This document shows positions 1-7,973 of a stretch of DNA of 64,000 bases, piece after piece. Under the pieces are notes generated by a model, which saw only the letters and a list, made by a program, of their open reading frames with translations, was not told the origin of the DNA and did not search any database. Numbering within the stretch: the stretch's first letter is position 1; each line of letters begins with the position of its first letter. Source of the stretch: Aquipseudomonas alcaligenes. GTDB lineage: Bacteria; Pseudomonadota; Gammaproteobacteria; Pseudomonadales; Pseudomonadaceae. Location of the stretch: NCBI RefSeq assembly GCF_003205495.1, contig NZ_QJRX01000004.1, positions 53,164 to 117,163 on the forward strand, in the 5' to 3' direction. A program made the translations under genes and the position numbers.

Positions 1-35
<35 letters not shown>

Positions 36-36
36 A

Positions 37-112
37 TGGCGTCCCCTAGGGGACTCGAACCCCTGTTACCGCCGTGAAAGGGCGGTGTCCTAGGCCACTA
101 GACGAAGGGGAC
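37..112 (-). tRNA. tRNA-Glu (TTC)
   Basis: A 76-nt cloverleaf on the minus strand. The acceptor stem GTCCCCT pairs with AGGGGAC, the anticodon loop reads TTC, a TTCGAGT T-loop is present, and CCA is encoded at the 3' end. It is identical to the copy at 294-369. It lies 1 nt upstream of tRNA-Gly in the direction of transcription. Confidence 0.95.
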
Positions 113-182
113 GTGGCCAGGAGCTTACAACAGCTTCCCGGTGTTGCCGGTCGGTGTTACCACCCACCGTCTAACTCTAATC

Positions 183-205
183 AAAACGCCGCTACAGGAG
201 CGGCG
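183..205 (-). terminator. Rho-independent terminator-like hairpin after tRNA-Gly
   Basis: On the minus strand a 7-bp stem CGCCGCT/AGCGGCG with a 5-nt loop is followed by TTTT. It lies 12 nt past the end of tRNA-Gly 217-292. It would separate the first Glu-Gly unit from its duplicate at 1-112. No convincing sigma70 promoter is seen between this hairpin and the second unit, so the downstream copy may depend on read-through. Confidence 0.5.
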
Positions 206-216
206 CCTCGTGAAAC

Positions 217-292
<76 letters not shown>

Positions 293-293
293 A

Positions 294-369
294 TGGCGTC
301 CCCTAGGGGACTCGAACCCCTGTTACCGCCGTGAAAGGGCGGTGTCCTAGGCCACTAGACGAAGGGGAC
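294..369 (-). tRNA. tRNA-Glu (TTC)
   Basis: A 76-nt cloverleaf with anticodon TTC and encoded CCA on the minus strand. It is the first gene of the tRNA transcript and lies about 75 nt downstream of the promoter at 443-471. Its sequence is identical to tRNA-Glu 37-112. Confidence 0.95.
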
Positions 370-442
370 GTGGCCAGGAGCTTATAACAGCTTCCCGACT
401 TTCCGCAGCTCGGCTTTCGCCAACACGCTGAAAGTGGCGCGC

Positions 443-471
443 ATTCTATGGAGCCTTTCAGAGAGCGTCAA
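443..471 (-). promoter_or_regulatory. Sigma70 promoter of the tRNA-Glu/Gly transcript
   Basis: On the minus strand TTGACG (466-471) is separated by 17 bp from TAGAAT (443-448). A GC-rich discriminator GCGCGCC follows, typical of stringently controlled stable-RNA promoters. The tRNA-Asp/Val promoter at 54723-54751 has the same layout and the same discriminator. Confidence 0.75.
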
Positions 472-529
472 CCCTCAATCAAAACTTTTTCTAAATCAAA
501 GACTTCGGATCATAAATTGATACAGCGCT

Positions 530-1357
530 ATGAGCAGCGCGGCCAAGGCACTACACTCGGGGAAAAAGAAGCGTACGGGAGGTTCCAGGGTGTCCCCACT
601 CGTCATCACCGCCTTGATAGTCGCCGGCATAGTGGTGCTGTTCGCCATTGGCTACATCAATCACATGGTGGAGAACAGCAAGCTGGAGAAGGCTCGCCTC
701 AGGGCCGACCTCAACGACCGGGTACGCCGCAGCCGCGATGTTTCCGAGAACATGCCGGGGCAGCTGATGAGCCCCGCCCTCAAGCATCTGCTCAGTCGCT
801 TCGAACTCTATTACGGCGAGCGCCTGCAACCGCTGGACAAGCAGAACGCCAACCTGCGCAACCGCATCGCCGAGCTGCGCGAGCTGGTGGCCAAGAACGA
901 CGCCATTCCGGTGCGCAACCCGCCGCAACAGATCATGACCGAGGCCAAGGCCAAGGACATCCGCTTCCTCCTCGAGAACCTGCACGGCCAGATCAATCGC
1001 GCCACCCAGGACAAGCTGCTGTCGGCCAACGAGGCCAAGCGCTGGCTGGGCGAGATCCGCCACATGCTGGTGCAACTGCACTTCGAGTTCTTCAGCAACC
1101 TCGGCCAGCAGTCCCTGCAGCAAAACCATCCCGGCCAGGCCCGCCTGGCCTTCGAGCGTGGCGTGCAGTACCTGCGCAAGCAGCCCGACCCCGCCCGCTA
1201 CCAGGCCCAGCTGCAACAGCTGGAGCAGCAGCTGGCACGCGCCAACGCCGTGGTACTGGAGAAGGCACAGCCCAACCCCGATGAATCCAGCGAGCTGACC
1301 GAGGGACTCAAGTCCATCGAGGAAGACGACTGGAAGAAAAAGAACATCTACGACTGA
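530..1357 (+). CDS. Membrane-anchored conserved hypothetical protein
   Basis: A 275-aa protein with a basic N-terminus, one transmembrane segment at about residues 22-43, then a long, charged, mostly helical periplasmic domain. The helices are rich in Leu, Gln, Glu and Arg, and coiled-coil or TPR-like packing is possible. No catalytic motif is recognised. Two starts compete. ATG at 530 has no clear ribosome binding site. GTG at 590 lies in frame, has GGGAGG 7 nt upstream, and would give 255 aa starting just before the membrane segment. It lies 21 bp upstream of the GST gene and is probably co-transcribed with it. The same pair next to tRNA-Glu/Gly is recalled from P. aeruginosa. Function unknown. 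Confidence 0.85.
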   Translation: MSSAAKALHSGKKKRTGGSRVSPLVITALIVAGIVVLFAIGYINHMVENSKLEKARLRADLNDRVRRSRDVSENMPGQLMSPALKHLLSRFELYYGERLQPLDKQNANLRNRIAELRELVAKNDAIPVRNPPQQIMTEAKAKDIRFLLENLHGQINRATQDKLLSANEAKRWLGEIRHMLVQLHFEFFSNLGQQSLQQNHPGQARLAFERGVQYLRKQPDPARYQAQLQQLEQQLARANAVVLEKAQPNPDESSELTEGLKSIEEDDWKKKNIYD

Positions 1358-1378
1358 CCCCTCCCCCGGGAACATCCG

Positions 1379-2041
1379 ATGAGCCTGATCGTCTACGGCG
1401 CACCCTTGTCGCCATTCGTGCGCAAGCTGCGCCTGTGCCTGCTGGAGAAGGGGCTGGATTACCAGCTGGAGATCGTCACGCCCTATGGCCAGCCGGACTG
1501 GTATCGGGAACTCAATCCGCTGGGACGTATCCCGGCCTTCCGTGACGGCGAGCTGACCCTGGCCGACTCCAGCGTGATCTGCCAGTACCTCGAGGAACGT
1601 TATCCGCAGCACCTGCCGCTGTTCGGCAAGGATCCGGCCGAGGCGGCCAGGGTGCGCTGGCTGGAGAAGTACGGCGACTACGAGCTGGCCCCGCTATGCA
1701 CCTTCGGCGTGTTCCGCAATCGCCTGCTCAAGCCCATGCTCGGCCAGGCCTGCGACGAACAGGCGGTGCAGGGTGTGCTGCATGAAAAGCTGCCGCAGCA
1801 TTTCGACTACCTGGAGCGGACGCTGGGCCAGGGCGAATTCTTCCTCGGCGAGCAGTTCAGCCAGGCCGACCTGGCCATCTTCACCCAGCTGCTCAACATG
1901 GAGCACGGCGGCGAGGCACTGGATGCCGCACGCTGGCCGGCGCTGACTAGCCACTACCAGCGCATCAAGGCGCGCCCATCGGTGCAGAACGTGCTGCCGG
2001 GCGAGCTCAAGGTGATCGCCAAGATCGCCGGACAGCGCTGA
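1379..2041 (+). CDS. Glutathione S-transferase family protein
   Basis: A 220-aa cytosolic protein with the GST layout. Residues 1-80 form a thioredoxin-like domain with SPF at 11-13, the cis-proline motif NPLGRIP at about 46-52, and the glutathione-binding ADSS at 62-65. A helical C-terminal domain follows, containing the conserved FLGEQFSQADLAIF-type N-capping segment. GSTs conjugate glutathione to electrophiles, and the substrate cannot be read from sequence. It probably shares a transcript with the membrane protein 21 bp upstream. Length is normal for the family. Confidence 0.9.
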   Translation: MSLIVYGAPLSPFVRKLRLCLLEKGLDYQLEIVTPYGQPDWYRELNPLGRIPAFRDGELTLADSSVICQYLEERYPQHLPLFGKDPAEAARVRWLEKYGDYELAPLCTFGVFRNRLLKPMLGQACDEQAVQGVLHEKLPQHFDYLERTLGQGEFFLGEQFSQADLAIFTQLLNMEHGGEALDAARWPALTSHYQRIKARPSVQNVLPGELKVIAKIAGQR

Positions 2042-2047
2042 GCGGGC

Positions 2048-2072
2048 AAAAAAACGCCGCGTATCCGCGGCG
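2048..2072 (-). terminator. Rho-independent terminator, leftward
   Basis: On the minus strand a 7-bp perfect stem CGCCGCG/CGCGGCG with a 4-nt loop is followed by seven T. Read rightward there is no T-run. It therefore terminates transcription arriving from the right, and the only leftward coding candidate there is the small ORF at 2183-2338. Confidence 0.7.
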
Positions 2073-2182
2073 GCAAGTTCGAGTAGCACGTCACCTGAGC
2101 AAGCGCCGGGTATGTCTGCCTGGGCGGTTGCTGCAATCTGTCAGGGACGATCTTGCGTCTCCTGCATGACAGTTTGATGACC

Positions 2183-2338
2183 CTATGCCCCGGGCAACCC
2201 ATGCGGCGCCGCCAGTCGCGCCATGAGCTGCTCGACCAACTGGTCGGCCGCTTCCTGGGAGGAAAAGGGCACGCTGCACTGCCCCACCCTGACGATCCAG
2301 CCGCGATCCGCGGCCTCGCTCATGCCGATATCCATCAT
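2183..2338 (-). CDS. Small hypothetical protein (51 aa)
   Basis: An ORF on the minus strand that opens with two consecutive ATG codons right after an in-frame TAG. It encodes 51 aa: an N-terminal GWIVRVGQCSVPF segment with beta character, then an amphipathic helix (QEAADQLVEQLMARL) and a short tail. The composition looks like a folded small protein, not a shadow. A leftward terminator follows at 2048-2072, about 110 nt downstream, which supports a real leftward transcript. The ribosome binding site is weak, and ATG at 2324 is an alternative start giving 46 aa. No family is recognised. Confidence 0.5.
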   Translation of the reverse strand: MMDIGMSEAADRGWIVRVGQCSVPFSSQEAADQLVEQLMARLAAPHGLPGA

Positions 2339-2687
2339 CTAAGTAATCGAGCCCTGCGCGCAGCCGTCCGAGACCACCCGACAGCCTGCTACCCCGCTCG
2401 CGCTCGCCGGCTTCGCGCGGCGGATCGACTTGGACAGGTAACTGAAGATGCACCACCATCACCGCCTGCAGCTCGGAGTTCCAGCCAGCAGGATGCACAT
2501 GGCCTGCAGCCCTAGTCCGCGCGCCAGGGCAGGCAGGACGCCCCTACAACTACTCCCGGAAGTGCGAATGGCCGGCATTCAAACAGCCACAGGTTGCCGT
2601 TATCTGACAGCGGCCATGCCCGCTCGCCTCGATTGCCTGAGCGGCGTCCGGCGGCTAAGGTGGGCCATTGCCTCGAAGGAGAACGCC
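2339..2687. other. Intergenic region without recognisable gene
   Basis: About 350 bp with no convincing ORF or RNA on either strand. The leftward promoter of the 51-aa ORF and the rightward promoter of the DUF2897 gene should lie here, but no good -35/-10 pair stands out. Confidence 0.5.
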
Positions 2688-2855
2688 ATGCCCTGGTACG
2701 CCTGGCTGATCATCGTCCTCGCCCTCGGCTCCATCCTCGGCAGCCTGTTGCTGCTGCGTGACAGCGCACGCCGCCTGCCGCTGACCGAGGAGCAGCTCAA
2801 GCGCATCCGCCAGCGCAATGCCGAGCAGGATGCCAAGGACGCCGAAGAGCGCTGA
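2688..2855 (+). CDS. DUF2897 family small membrane protein
   Basis: A 55-aa protein starting at an ATG with AAGGAG 6 nt upstream. Residues 4-23 form one transmembrane helix, followed by a charged cytoplasmic tail with the conserved LPLTEEQLKRIRQRNAEQD stretch. This pattern matches the DUF2897 family of pseudomonads, whose role is unknown. A 21-bp gap separates it from the CPBP protease gene, so the two are probably co-transcribed. Confidence 0.8.
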   Translation: MPWYAWLIIVLALGSILGSLLLLRDSARRLPLTEEQLKRIRQRNAEQDAKDAEER

Positions 2856-2876
2856 CACCCCGCACAAGGACGTCGC

Positions 2877-3638
2877 ATGCCACCGCTGCACCTGCGCCTG
2901 CTGTTGCCCGCGCTGCCCCTCGGCCTGGGCCTGGCCCTGGGCTTCATCCAGCCCCTGGGGCTGCTATGGATCGCCCTGTTCGCCAGCTGGATCCTCCTGG
3001 CGGAAGGCCGCCTGCCGGGCTGGCTGTGGTGGAGTGGCGGCCTGGTCGGCGGCATCGCCCTGGCGGCTCACCTGCTTCCCGGCTTTCAGGCCACACCACT
3101 GTGGCCAGCGCGCCAGCTCAGCGCCGACGCCCCGCCCTACGCCCTGCGCCTGGCGTGGGACAAGCTGCTGCTGGGCCTGAGCCTGCTGGCCTGGTGGCTG
3201 GGGCGTGAGCCCGACCCGCGCGGCTCTCTGCGGCGGACAGCCCTGGTCGCTCTCGCAACCCTGCTGCTGGTGCCGCTGACCGCTCTGGGGCTGGGAATGG
3301 TTGGCTGGCAGCCGAAATGGCCTCAGGAGCTGTGGCTGTGGCTGATGGTCAATCTGGGAGTGGCGGTACTGGCCGAGGAACTGTTGTTCCGCGGCTGGCT
3401 GCAGGGGGCTCTGGTAGCACGTCTGGGCGCCGCTGCCGGAATTGGCATCAGCGCCCTGTTGTTCGGCGCTGCCCACATCCCCTTCAGTCCCCTATTCGCC
3501 CTGGTAGCGGGGCTGGCCGGGCTGGGCTACGGACTAGCCCTGCACTGCAGCGGGCGCCTGTGGCCGGCGCTGGTGCTGCACGGCGCGGTCAATTTGCTAC
3601 ATCTGTTGCTGCTGAGCTACCCGCTACGTATGGCCTGA
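2877..3638 (+). CDS. CPBP family intramembrane metalloprotease
   Basis: A 253-aa polytopic membrane protein with about seven hydrophobic segments. The C-terminal half holds the CPBP (CAAX protease/bacteriocin-processing, Abi) motifs: EELLFRG at about 167-173, FGAAH at 196-200 and HGAVN at 235-239. The two Glu and the His residues would form the metal/catalytic centre. The family includes Rce1-like proteases and bacteriocin self-immunity proteins, and the substrate here is unknown. The 3' end overlaps the convergent binding-protein gene by 50 bp. Confidence 0.85.
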   Translation: MPPLHLRLLLPALPLGLGLALGFIQPLGLLWIALFASWILLAEGRLPGWLWWSGGLVGGIALAAHLLPGFQATPLWPARQLSADAPPYALRLAWDKLLLGLSLLAWWLGREPDPRGSLRRTALVALATLLLVPLTALGLGMVGWQPKWPQELWLWLMVNLGVAVLAEELLFRGWLQGALVARLGAAAGIGISALLFGAAHIPFSPLFALVAGLAGLGYGLALHCSGRLWPALVLHGAVNLLHLLLLSYPLRMA

Positions 3639-4410
3639 CCTCGATGCCGTAGGGCGCGAAGATGCGCTCCAGCTCGCCATTCTCGCGCAGCAGCTGCAGG
3701 GCCTGGCGGAAGTCTTCGGCACTGATCGGCGCCTGCGGATGAAGAATGGCGTAATGCCGGTAGCGCTGGTCCTCCCACTCCGAGATCAACAGCTGTGCCT
3801 TGAGCTGGGGTTGCTCGCGCAGGCGCGCACCGAGCCAGGAACGGGTGATGGGGGCGATATCGGCGCGCCCGCGCAGCACCAGCTTGAGGTTGCTCTCGTG
3901 GGAGTAGGTGAGTACTGCGTTGAAGTGCTGCTCCAGCCATTTTGGATCGTTATTGAAACCGGCGAAGCCATAGTGGTAGCCATTGAACAAGGCCATGCGC
4001 TTGCCCATCAGCTTGTCGAAGTAATGCTGATCGCGCCCCTGCTCGGCACGGGCGATCAGCACCTCGGCATCTTCCAGACCCATGTCGACTCGAATTCCGG
4101 CGATGCCCTGCCAGTTCCAGTCCGGATTCTCGAAGATGGCGATATGGAAGCGCCCCTGACGAAAATCGTCGAAACGCCGAGGCAGGGAGGTGGCACGCAG
4201 GGCAAAACGATGCTGCCCCTGCACCTGGTTGAGGGCCATCACCAGCTCGCCAAGCAGACCGCTATTGAGGTTTTCCTCAGGCTTGATCACGTAGGGCGGG
4301 AAATGCACCGCAGCGATCAGTACCTCGTCCGCAGCGCTGGCCGCCTGACAGAACAGTGTCGTCAACGCCAGCACCGCAGCGCGCAGCAATCCCTGTCGAC
4401 ACCAATCCAT
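3589..4410 (-). CDS. Periplasmic solute-binding protein family 3-like
   Basis: A 273-aa protein with a Sec signal peptide (basic MDWCRQGLLR, hydrophobic core, cleavage after ASA at about 27). The mature part opens with the family 3 substrate-binding strand (VHFPPYV) and continues as a two-lobe periplasmic binding fold. It is clearly paralogous to the gene at 4486-5280: both carry HFPPYV-KPE, NPDW/SPDW, GYHYGFAGFN and NAVLTYSHxSNL. GAGGT precedes the ATG. No permease or ATPase gene lies nearby, so it may serve a distant transporter or act as a sensor. The last 50 bp overlap the convergent CPBP gene. Confidence 0.85.
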   Translation of the reverse strand: MDWCRQGLLRAAVLALTTLFCQAASAADEVLIAAVHFPPYVIKPEENLNSGLLGELVMALNQVQGQHRFALRATSLPRRFDDFRQGRFHIAIFENPDWNWQGIAGIRVDMGLEDAEVLIARAEQGRDQHYFDKLMGKRMALFNGYHYGFAGFNNDPKWLEQHFNAVLTYSHESNLKLVLRGRADIAPITRSWLGARLREQPQLKAQLLISEWEDQRYRHYAILHPQAPISAEDFRQALQLLRENGELERIFAPYGIEVRPYVAGSSAATDVAN

Positions 4411-4485
4411 GCTGACCTCGCATCTCTTCCCGTTGCGCAGAGACTAGCCCAGCCTCCGGCTCAGGTAAATGCAACAGAATCTGCG

Positions 4486-5280
4486 TCAATGCGGCATAGG
4501 GTCGGCCAGTTCGACATCAGCCTGTGCCGTCGGCAGCTGGTAGCGCACCAACAGTTCAGGCAATTTGCCACTGGCACGCAGCCCGGAGAGTAGCTCGCCA
4601 AGGCTCAGACCATCGATGGGGCCCTCGGGGCGCAGCAGGGCATGGTGGCGGTAAACCTGATCGGTACGCTCGGACACCAGCAGCTGTCGCCCCTCCTCGG
4701 GGTTCTGCCGCTGGTACAGGCGCAGGTAGGAGCGCGTCACCACACTGATATCGACGCGATCGTGCAGCAACATCAGCAAGTTGCTGTCATGGGAATAGGT
4801 CAGCACCGCGTTGAAATTGCGGATGAGGAAATCCTGGTTGGCGTTGAAGCCGGCAAAGCCATAGTGATAGCCGCTGTACAGGGCCATGCGCTTGCCCCGC
4901 AGGCTATCGAAATAGCGCTGATCGCGATCGGGAGCGGCCCGCGTGACGTAGACCTCGGCATCGGCGATCTGCAGGTCCAGCTTGTCCAGGGCTATGTCCT
5001 GCCAGCCCCAGTCGGGCGACTCGAAGAAGATCAGATCGTAGCGCGCCTGGGTGAAGTCTCGATAGCGCCGGGTCACCGAGGTCGGCACCAGGCTGAAGTG
5101 GTAGTCGTCCTGGGCCTCGTTGAGCGCAACCAGCATCTCTGGTAGCAACCCGCCAGGACTCTGGCTCTCGGGCTTGGTCACATAGGGCGGGAAGTGGTAG
5201 GCACCGACCCGCACCAACTGCTCAGCTTGCACGGCAGGCGCGCACAGTGCCAGGGCGAGGGGTAACAGCCAACGGAACAT
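4486..5280 (-). CDS. Periplasmic solute-binding protein family 3-like (paralogue)
   Basis: A 264-aa protein when started at the ATG that opens the signal peptide (MFRWLLPLALALCAPAVQA). A TTG two codons upstream has GAGGTG at better spacing and is an alternative start. The mature part carries the same HFPPYV, SPDWGWQ, GYHYGFAGFN and NAVLTYSHDSNL blocks as its neighbour at 3589-4410, with a 75-bp gap between them. The pair looks like a tandem duplication that has since diverged. Ligand unknown, and no transporter partners are adjacent. Confidence 0.85.
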   Translation of the reverse strand: MFRWLLPLALALCAPAVQAEQLVRVGAYHFPPYVTKPESQSPGGLLPEMLVALNEAQDDYHFSLVPTSVTRRYRDFTQARYDLIFFESPDWGWQDIALDKLDLQIADAEVYVTRAAPDRDQRYFDSLRGKRMALYSGYHYGFAGFNANQDFLIRNFNAVLTYSHDSNLLMLLHDRVDISVVTRSYLRLYQRQNPEEGRQLLVSERTDQVYRHHALLRPEGPIDGLSLGELLSGLRASGKLPELLVRYQLPTAQADVELADPMPH

Positions 5281-5383
5281 GCGCAACGTTTTCACCTCGG
5301 AACGAAGAACAAGCCGCACCTGGCACATCCCTGTCGCCGAGGCCGATCTGAGCCGGCAGTGCTTGCAGCTTAGCCTATCGGCG

Positions 5384-6013
5384 TCAGCCTTCCTTGATCA
5401 CCAGGGCCAGAGCCTGCTCGGCCAGCTCGTCGAGGCTCATCTTGCCGCCCGGGCGGAACCAGGTGGTGGTCCAGCTCAACGCGCCGGTGAGGAAGCGCCG
5501 CAGGACGAAGGGGTCGGACTGGCACAGTCCGGCCGCCTTCGCCTCGCCCAGTACCTCGAGCCAGATCAGCTCATAGCTGTCACGCAGGCTGAGGATGTAG
5601 GCCTGACTTTCCTCGGACAGCGAGCGCCATTCGTAGACCAGCACCCCCATGGCCTCGCCGGTGCCCCCCATGATCGACTGCAGCTCGCAGCGAATCAGCG
5701 CCAGCACCCGCTCACGCGGGCCCTGCGCCTCGGCCAGGGCGGCACGCATCAGCGCGGTGTTGTAGAGGATGGTTTCCTCCATCACCGCCTTGAGGATTTC
5801 GTCCTTGCTCTTGAAGTGGTGGAAGATGCTGCCGGACTGAATACCCACGGCGCTGGCCAGGTCGCGGACCGTGGTGCGCTCGTAGCCCTTGCTGCGGAAC
5901 AGGTGGGCGGCGGTCTGCAGCAGCTTGCCACGCGGGCTTTCCGGATCGGTCAGCTCGCCACGCGCCACCAGCGCCTGCATCACCTTCCGGGCTTTCTGTT
6001 CGTCCAGGCTCAT
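5384..6013 (-). CDS. atuR: TetR family regulator of acyclic terpene utilisation
   Basis: A 209-aa protein with a TetR-type helix-turn-helix at about residues 25-70 (the segment RTTVRDLASAVGIQSGSIFHHF) and a helical ligand-binding C-terminal domain. It is divergent from atuA with 158 bp between the start codons. In P. aeruginosa AtuR represses the atu operon by binding two inverted repeats in this interval. Two matching palindromes are visible here (6073-6084 and 6113-6130). The inducer is presumably a terpenoid acyl-CoA. The ATG at 6013 is preferred over a GTG one codon earlier. Confidence 0.88.
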   Translation of the reverse strand: MSLDEQKARKVMQALVARGELTDPESPRGKLLQTAAHLFRSKGYERTTVRDLASAVGIQSGSIFHHFKSKDEILKAVMEETILYNTALMRAALAEAQGPRERVLALIRCELQSIMGGTGEAMGVLVYEWRSLSEESQAYILSLRDSYELIWLEVLGEAKAAGLCQSDPFVLRRFLTGALSWTTTWFRPGGKMSLDELAEQALALVIKEG

Positions 6014-6072
6014 CACTACCCCACATGAATACTCGTTGCGCCGTGGATGTTAGGGGGCTGCCGGGCAGCCGA

Positions 6073-6084
6073 GCAAGCGCTTGG
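6073..6084. promoter_or_regulatory. Putative AtuR operator 1
   Basis: A perfect 10-bp palindrome CAAGCGCTTG (6074-6083) inside GCAAGCGCTTGG. The same 12-mer occurs on the opposite strand of operator 2. It lies about 60-70 bp upstream of the atuR start, downstream of a plausible leftward -35 (TTGAAA on the minus strand, 6108-6113), where a repressor could autoregulate atuR. Confidence 0.65.
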
Positions 6085-6112
6085 GGTAGAAAGTCGCCAC
6101 AAAGACTTTTCA

Positions 6113-6130
6113 ACCAAGCGCTTGCTTGGT
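6113..6130. promoter_or_regulatory. Putative AtuR operator 2
   Basis: ACCAAGCGCTTGCTTGGT has 7-bp inverted arms ACCAAGC/GCTTGGT around GCTT. It ends 41 bp upstream of the atuA ATG and overlaps likely -35 sequences of both divergent promoters. An almost identical copy (17 of 18 positions) is found at 38184-38201, upstream of the DUF1302 operon. Confidence 0.7.
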
Positions 6131-6171
6131 AGTGTTCGCTTCACCCTATTCATGTGTTGCGGACAACTCCA

Positions 6172-7959
6172 ATGACCCAAACCGTACGCATCGGCTGCGC
6201 CTCCGCCTTCTGGGGCGACACCTCCACTGCCGCCGCCCAGCTGGTTCACGGCGCCGAACTGGACTACCTGGTGTTCGACTACCTCGCCGAAGTGACCATG
6301 TCGATCATGGCCGGCGCGCGCATGAAGAAGCCGGACGAGGGCTATGCCACCGACTTCGTCGAAGTGCTCGCCCCGCTGCTGGGCGAGATCGCGCAGAAGA
6401 AGATCCGCGTGATCAGCAACGCCGGCGGCGTCAACCCCACCTCCTGCGCCAAGGACCTGGCCGCGGCCTGCGAGAAGGCCGGGGTCAACCTGAAGATCGC
6501 CGTGCTGCATGGCGACAACCTGCAACCCAAGCTGGGCGAGCTGGCCAAGGCCGGCACCACCGAAATGTTCACCGGCGCCCCGCTGCCGCCGATGTGCGTG
6601 TCGGTCAATGCCTACCTGGGCGCGCCGGGCATAGTCGCGGCTCTGGAGGCCGGCGCCGATATCGTCATCACTGGCCGCGTGGTCGACAGCGCGGTGGTCA
6701 GCGCCGCGCTGGTGCATGAATTCGACTGGGCCTGGAGCGACTACGACAAGCTGGCCCAGGCCGCTCTGGCGGGTCACATCATCGAATGCGGCGCGCAGTG
6801 CACCGGCGGTAACTTCACCGACTGGCGCGACGTGCCGGACTACGAACATATTGGCTTCCCGATCGTCGAGGTGCAGGCCGACGGCAGCTTCGTGGTTGCC
6901 AAACCCGAAGGCACCGGCGGGCTGATCTCCACCCTGTCGGTCGGCGAGCAGATGCTCTACGAGATCGGCGACCCGCGTGCCTACTACCTGCCCGATGTGG
7001 TCTGCGACTTCACCCAGGTGCAACTGACCCAGGTCGGCGCCAACCGCGTCGAGCTGAAAGGCGCCCGCGGCCTGGCGCCGACCGCCCAGTACAAGGTCAG
7101 CGCCACCCACCCGGACGGCTTCCGCTGCACCGCCAGCTGCCTGCTGGCCGGCATCGATGCCGTGGCCAAGGCCGAGCGCGTCAGCCAGGCCATCATCAAC
7201 AAGACCGAAGAGATGTTCGCCGAGCGCGGCTGGGGGCCGTACAAGGAAGTGTGCATCGAGCTGCTGGGCACCGAGGCCACTTATGGACCTCACGCCCAGA
7301 GGAAGGACACCCGCGAAGTGGTGGTCAAGCTCGGCGTGCGTCACGCCAAGAAGGAAGCACTGATCCTGTTCTCCCGCGAGATCGCCCAGGCGGCCACCGG
7401 CATGGCGCCGGGCCTGACCGGCATCGTCGGCGGGCGCCCCACCGTCTACCCGGTGATCCGCCTGTTCAGCTTCCTGGTCGACAAGAGCGCCTGCGCACTG
7501 GAAGTGGAGATCGACGGCGAGCGCCAGCCGGTCACCCTGCCGGAAGTCGCCGTGTTCGACGCCGGCCAGGTCGCCGACGCAGCCGCCCTGCCCACCCCGG
7601 CCGGCAACGCCGATGCGACCGTGCCACTGGTCAAGCTCGCCGTCGCCCGCTCCGGCGACAAGGGTAACCACAGCAACATCGGCGTGATGGCCAGAAAACC
7701 CGAGTATCTGGCGTGGATCGCGGCTGCGCTCTCCGAAGGCACCGTGGCGCAATGGATGGCGCATGTACTCGACGGCCAGACCGGCAAGGTCAACCGCTGG
7801 CACCTGCCGGGCAGCCACAGCCTGAACTTCCTGCTGGAGAACGCCCTGGGCGGTGGTGGTGTCGCCAGCCTGCGCATCGATCCGCAGGGCAAGGCCTTCG
7901 CCCAGCAGCTGCTGGAATTCCCGGTTCCGGTGCCGCGTGCACTGGCTGACAGCCTGTAA
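6172..7959 (+). CDS. atuA: Acyclic terpene utilisation protein AtuA
   Basis: A 595-aa cytosolic protein of the AtuA (DUF1446) family. It starts [17 protein letters not shown] and has a C-terminal small domain from about residue 480 that carries [14 protein letters not shown]. AtuA is required for citronellol/geraniol catabolism, but its exact reaction is not settled. The ATG at 6172 matches the usual family start. A GTG six codons upstream is less likely. It is the first gene of atuABCDEFG, with the atuR-controlled promoter immediately upstream and atuB 14 bp downstream. Confidence 0.92.
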   Translation: MTQTVRIGCASAFWGDTSTAAAQLVHGAELDYLVFDYLAEVTMSIMAGARMKKPDEGYATDFVEVLAPLLGEIAQKKIRVISNAGGVNPTSCAKDLAAACEKAGVNLKIAVLHGDNLQPKLGELAKAGTTEMFTGAPLPPMCVSVNAYLGAPGIVAALEAGADIVITGRVVDSAVVSAALVHEFDWAWSDYDKLAQAALAGHIIECGAQCTGGNFTDWRDVPDYEHIGFPIVEVQADGSFVVAKPEGTGGLISTLSVGEQMLYEIGDPRAYYLPDVVCDFTQVQLTQVGANRVELKGARGLAPTAQYKVSATHPDGFRCTASCLLAGIDAVAKAERVSQAIINKTEEMFAERGWGPYKEVCIELLGTEATYGPHAQRKDTREVVVKLGVRHAKKEALILFSREIAQAATGMAPGLTGIVGGRPTVYPVIRLFSFLVDKSACALEVEIDGERQPVTLPEVAVFDAGQVADAAALPTPAGNADATVPLVKLAVARSGDKGNHSNIGVMARKPEYLAWIAAALSEGTVAQWMAHVLDGQTGKVNRWHLPGSHSLNFLLENALGGGGVASLRIDPQGKAFAQQLLEFPVPVPRALADSL

Positions 7960-7973
7960 GGACAACACACACG

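Noticed and set aside
2339..2687. A 135-codon leftward frame (2091-2498) covering the 51-aa ORF in another phase
   Set aside because: Arg/Gly-rich composition, no ribosome binding site, no recognisable domain. The 51-aa ORF in the other frame has more protein-like sequence.
6016..7968. A 650-codon minus-strand frame opposite atuA
   Set aside because: Mirror frame of atuA with repetitive composition. The strand is excluded by the strong AtuA assignment.
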